NCBI GenBank assembly: GCA_028283145.1
Contig: JAPYNY010000011.1
Span: 1-43,877 of the forward strand
Source: Candidatus Hopanoidivorans cymbastelae
Lineage (GTDB): Bacteria > Actinomycetota > Acidimicrobiia > Acidimicrobiales > Hopanoidiivorantaceae
DNA: 43,877 nucleotides
Reading direction: 5' to 3'
Below the pieces are notes generated by a model. That model was given only the letters and a program-made list of their open reading frames with translations. It was not told where the DNA came from and ran no database searches. Within the stretch, counting starts at the first letter, position 1, and every line of letters starts with the position of its first letter. Both the position numbers and the translations under genes were made by a program. Shown in pieces: positions 43,000-43,877 of the stretch.

Positions 43000-43692
43000 T
43001 CAAATACCGCTGCCCAACTCCTTTAGACGGTGCCTGACATCTAGAAAATTCGGGGTCAGTTTTTCGATTTTGTGGAACAATGCAACCGCTTGGGGGGCAT
43101 CTCCGACTCTGTCGTAGAGGTCGGCCAACTGGTATAGCACCCTCGGTTTTTGTGCTCTGAGCTTTTTGGCTGTTCTCTTGGGTATTTTGGGCGTGCCGCT
43201 TGGCGGGTTATGGCCCCAGAGTTCTTGGAAATGGCCTTCCAGCAACTTGATGGCTTCAACTAGCTTTCCCCGGTCGGCCAAACCCCCGGCTACTACCATC
43301 ACCCCTTCAGTCAAAATACTCTGATTTGACGGGGAATCTTGTAGTTCTTTCCAGAGCTTGGCTACCTGAGTCCAGTTTTTCTGGGCCCGATAGCAATCCA
43401 TCAGCACCGGGTGCTGCTCGGTGGTTTCTGCTATCTGATTGAAGGCTTCCAATTCCTTGGCGGCTGGAAGCCACTCATGCTCCCGATACAGCACCAGACC
43501 GTAGAGCTCGCGCACCTCTGCTATTTCGGGAGCTTGTCTGGCTATAGGCTCAATCAGCTTGCGAGCCTCCTCGTAGCGGTCTGAGCCGAAAAGTGTTCCT
43601 GCTTCTTCCAACTGTTGCCCAAAGTGCCTTCCCTGCTTTTCGCCAAACCTGGTGCACAGTCGGCCTGTAATTTCTTCTGGAGTTGCATTCAC
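43000..43692 (-). CDS. Tetratricopeptide-repeat protein
   Basis: A helical repeat protein of the kind encoded just before tlyA in actinobacteria (the Rv1691 position in M. tuberculosis). TPR-like helix pairs are seen as EEAGTLFGSDRYEEARKLIEP, AEVRELYGLVLYREHEWLPAAKEL, PVLMDCYRAQKNWTQVAKLW and RVLYQLADLYDRVGDAPQAVALFHKIEKL. No enzyme motif; probably a scaffold. I chose the GTG at 43692 because the frame upstream (to a TTG at 43827) has a Cys/Ala-rich sequence unlike the family. No good ribosome binding site at either. The synteny supports the assignment more than the sequence does. Confidence 0.8.
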   Translation of the reverse strand: MNATPEEITGRLCTRFGEKQGRHFGQQLEEAGTLFGSDRYEEARKLIEPIARQAPEIAEVRELYGLVLYREHEWLPAAKELEAFNQIAETTEQHPVLMDCYRAQKNWTQVAKLWKELQDSPSNQSILTEGVMVVAGGLADRGKLVEAIKLLEGHFQELWGHNPPSGTPKIPKRTAKKLRAQKPRVLYQLADLYDRVGDAPQAVALFHKIEKLTPNFLDVRHRLKELGSGI

Positions 43693-43877
43693 TCTGGTAT
43701 TGATGTTACATCCGCTCTGGGAAAAGGCAGGGGCTGCACTGGCTGTGCTGGCTTTTTGCCACCTGCAAAACCCAAACTGCGACACAACGACAACTAACCT
43801 TGGATAAAGCGATATCTGGCAATGCAACTGCGATAAGTGATGACAGCGATAAGCAATGATGCGTCCGTTTCCGGCCC

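Overview
The window looks like a chromosomal segment of an actinobacterium of moderate GC, most plausibly an uncultured Acidimicrobiia-type lineage. The strongest evidence is gene order. Read on the minus strand, a TPR protein, tlyA, nadK, recN, pyrG, xerD, scpA, scpB, rluB and cmk appear in the order known from Mycobacterium and other Actinomycetota. The KorAB-type 2-oxoacid:ferredoxin oxidoreductase and the fusion of cytidylate kinase to a PlsC acyltransferase point away from mycobacteria. The class assignment is inference.

Layout. (1) 1-6445: a tandem array of at least three secreted-protein genes on the minus strand. The first transcribed encodes a metzincin-like protease with Ig-like modules and RTX calcium-binding repeats. 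The second lacks the protease. Of the third only the first 81 codons are in the window, and its 5' end is nearly identical to that of the second. (2) 6540-17948: a compact minus-strand block with many short overlaps, scpA-scpB-rluB-aroH-tyrA-aroA-cmk/plsC-metH-metF. It covers chromosome segregation, rRNA pseudouridylation, phenylalanine/tyrosine precursors, CMP kinase/phospholipid acylation and methionine synthesis. (3) 18018-19048: two tandem paralogous small ORFs in a duplicated 280-bp unit, a small membrane protein and a short leader ORF before plus-strand trpS. (4) 20075-22871: two tandem lipoproteins carrying the same Ig-like cassette as the RTX proteins. (5) 22991-29930: amidohydrolase, xerD, pyrG, recN and nadK. 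(6) 29931-37698: an inserted accessory island with a HicBA-type toxin-antitoxin pair, McrBC (McrB frameshifted and truncated), a helicase IV-like UvrD protein and an AT-rich orphan. It separates nadK from tlyA, which are normally adjacent. (7) 37699-43827: tlyA, korB, korA, class I aldolase fbaB and the TPR protein.

Five genes at two loci share one cassette (an ELRD module, an APT-SG Ig module and a WSS-DG Ig module), deployed as protease-RTX, RTX-only or lipoprotein. Several transcription units (scpA, pyrG, nadK, and less clearly fbaB, korA and the trpS leader) carry a CGCCAA element. For scpA, pyrG and nadK a TANNNT hexamer lies 7-8 nt before the start codon, which suggests leaderless transcripts. 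No rRNA, tRNA, CRISPR array or intact insertion sequence was seen.
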